64,000 nt of DNA from Pseudomonas thivervalensis (GTDB lineage Bacteria; Pseudomonadota; Gammaproteobacteria; Pseudomonadales; Pseudomonadaceae), in the NCBI RefSeq assembly GCF_001269655.1, contig NZ_LHVE01000020.1, forward strand, positions 434,001 through 498,000. Reading direction: 5' to 3'. The position numbers were made by a program, and so were the translations under genes. Each line of letters begins with the position of its first letter. Positions within the stretch are counted from its first letter, which is position 1. Shown here piece after piece: positions 62,939 to 64,000 of the stretch. Under the pieces are notes generated by a model. That model saw only the letters and a list, made by a program, of their open reading frames with translations. It made no database searches and was not told the DNA's origin.

Positions 62939-63592
62939 CTACACAACACCTTCTTGGCCGAGCAAAAATTGCGCAAAATCAGCCGCTGCCGGCAGTCCCT
63001 GGCAGCGCATCAAACCCGGGGCGATGCGCTCCGATCCCTGGCCCCACCACAGGCTCACGCCTTCACAGGCCGCCTCGGCCAGGGCGCTCATGCGCCGCTG
63101 CGGGTCGGTGGCATCGAAGCGATGCAGGCTGGCGAAACGGCTACTCGGCGTGCGTGGCAGGAACATCGGGCTGCCGAGGGTTTCCAGTTGTTCGTTGAAC
63201 GCCTCGAAACTGGCCTCGACGCTCAAGGTGCTCAGCAACAGGTTCTCGACTCGCTCGAACCACTCGTCCGCACCGCCCACCACCGACGCCGGGTCCGCGT
63301 CGGGCTCCAGCAGCACGGCAATGGTCAGCGGAAAATAACGACCGACCCGATCGATGCTCGGCATCACCACCCCAACGGCGGCGTCCGGGCCACACACACC
63401 CGGCGCGACCATGAAGCGCCACAACGGGCTGACCAGATAGGCGTCCAGCCAACGCTCGCCGAGGCTGGTCTGGCTGGCGAGCAAACCCGCCGCCAACCAC
63501 GAATCCCACGGGCCGATAAACCCCTGGGGCAAGCCACGGCTGACGAAGTCGCCGCGGCTGGCCAACTTTCCGTAGAAGCCCGGCGTACTCAT
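62939..63592 (-). CDS. tagF: T6SS-associated protein TagF
   Basis: A 217-residue protein opening MSTPGFYGKLASRGDFVSRG, the standard TagF N-terminus, with GPWDSWLAAGL and GRYFPLTIAV conserved. TagF is a posttranslational repressor of H1-T6SS that acts independently of phosphorylation. ATG at 63592 overlaps the tssM stop by four bases (ATGA). The frame stays open well upstream, but that part is antisense to nothing known and overlaps tssM. Confidence 0.92.
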   Translation of the reverse strand: MSTPGFYGKLASRGDFVSRGLPQGFIGPWDSWLAAGLLASQTSLGERWLDAYLVSPLWRFMVAPGVCGPDAAVGVVMPSIDRVGRYFPLTIAVLLEPDADPASVVGGADEWFERVENLLLSTLSVEASFEAFNEQLETLGSPMFLPRTPSSRFASLHRFDATDPQRRMSALAEAACEGVSLWWGQGSERIAPGLMRCQGLPAAADFAQFLLGQEGVV

Positions 63593-64000
63593 AGCCGCTC
63601 CGGCAGGCTGAAGCCGCTGAGCACCCGGCTCTTGAACGGGTTGAAGGCGCTGTTGGCCCGCAACTCGTAAGAGGCGCTGGCGCCATCGACCCGCAGCCGC
63701 AGGTTGAAGCGATCCGGCGAGTTGCCGGCGGTCAGGTCCGATTGCTCCAGCAGCCGGAACCACGCCCACGGCCCATCCAGGGTGATGCCGGAGCGACCGC
63801 TGGACGACGGCGGCATGATCGAGATCCGTACCACGCCGATGCTGCCCGGGTTCGGCCACTGCATGGCGGTCGGGCGGCTCGGGCCGTGGTCGTAGCTCAG
63901 TTGCTGGCCGTCGAGGTCGAGCAGGAACTGGGTGATGGTCGAGTCCATCGCCACCGGCTTGAGTTCGAAACGCACCATCGGCTGGGTGCCGCCGGAACGG
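63589..64000 (-). CDS. tssM: T6SS inner-membrane protein TssM (IcmF), C-terminal fragment
   Basis: At least 137 residues, reading through the right edge without a stop. The segment begins RSGGTQPMVRFELKPV and ends FSLPERL, matching the TssM C-terminal beta domain. The full protein spans the inner membrane and, with TssL and TssJ, anchors the baseplate. The start and most of the gene lie beyond position 64000. Confidence 0.88.
   Translation of the reverse strand, partial: RSGGTQPMVRFELKPVAMDSTITQFLLDLDGQQLSYDHGPSRPTAMQWPNPGSIGVVRISIMPPSSSGRSGITLDGPWAWFRLLEQSDLTAGNSPDRFNLRLRVDGASASYELRANSAFNPFKSRVLSGFSLPERL

Noticed and set aside
1..64000. CRISPR array
   Set aside because: The many repeats are palindromic REP elements at irregular distances, not direct repeats with uniform spacers.
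1..64000. tRNA, rRNA or insertion sequence
   Set aside because: No cloverleaf with a GTTCRA-type T loop, no rRNA segment and no transposase gene were recognised by eye; a covariance scan would be decisive.

Overview
This window is a chromosomal segment of a Pseudomonas, most likely of the P. fluorescens group. The evidence is high-GC coding sequence, gene order that closely follows the P. aeruginosa PAO1 block I recall as about PA5293 to PA5346 (LysR, MATE, EAL protein, rep, xpt, cytochrome c5, pauR, dadX, ridA, dadA, lrp, polyamine genes, rpmGB, radC, coaBC, dut, algC, argB, pyrE, crc, rph, yicC, gmk, rpoZ, spoT, oxyR, recG, HDOD protein), and many REP/REPIN palindromes of the kind typical of fluorescent pseudomonads. 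The species assignment and PAO1 locus numbers come from memory, not from a search.

Layout. Positions 1-9.8 kb hold a LysR regulator, a MATE efflux pump, a c-di-GMP phosphodiesterase, Rep helicase, xanthine phosphoribosyltransferase, a CoA hydrolase/transferase and a small cytochrome c5. Positions 9.9-23.2 kb are an amine and amino-acid catabolic region. It contains the D-alanine operon dadA-ridA-dadX with divergent lrp, the polyamine regulator PauR, a gamma-glutamylputrescine-type oxidase, a MocR regulator, the aldehyde dehydrogenase KauB and a cupin, interleaved with a phospholipase D-like lipoprotein and an MFS carrier. Positions 23.4-39.6 kb are core housekeeping genes: ribosomal proteins L33 and L28, a peptide-binding protein, DNA repair, CoA, dUTP, exopolysaccharide-precursor, arginine and pyrimidine synthesis, Crc, RNase PH, and the gmk-rpoZ-spoT-ridA stringent-response block. 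Positions 39.7-47.8 kb contain an SDR enzyme, the TonB energising operon exbB-exbD-tonB with a plausible Fur-controlled promoter, oxyR-recG and a deacylase/HDOD protein.

At about 47.8 kb the conserved core gives way to accessory DNA. Three tandem paralogous delta-60-repeat proteins come first, each with seven repeat motifs; the middle copy is frameshifted. An SCP2-like protein, a DUF6124 gene behind an unusually structured leader, and a dense cluster of interspersed repeats follow. From 54.4 kb to the right edge the minus strand carries the posttranslational control arm of a type VI secretion system (tssM, tagF, pppA, ppkA, tagT, tagS, tagR, tagQ in transcription order). The genes are tightly overlapped, and tssM runs out of the window.

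Whole-window pattern: of twelve convergent gene junctions, ten contain a recognisable REP/REPIN or related palindrome and one contains a degenerate copy. Observations most worth follow-up are the multi-hairpin leader before the DUF6124 gene, the seven-repeat delta-60 array, a MocR operator architecture at 16.4-16.5 kb, a symmetric -10 palindrome between pyrE and crc, and a REPIN nested inside another. No tRNA, rRNA, CRISPR array, prophage or insertion sequence was recognised.
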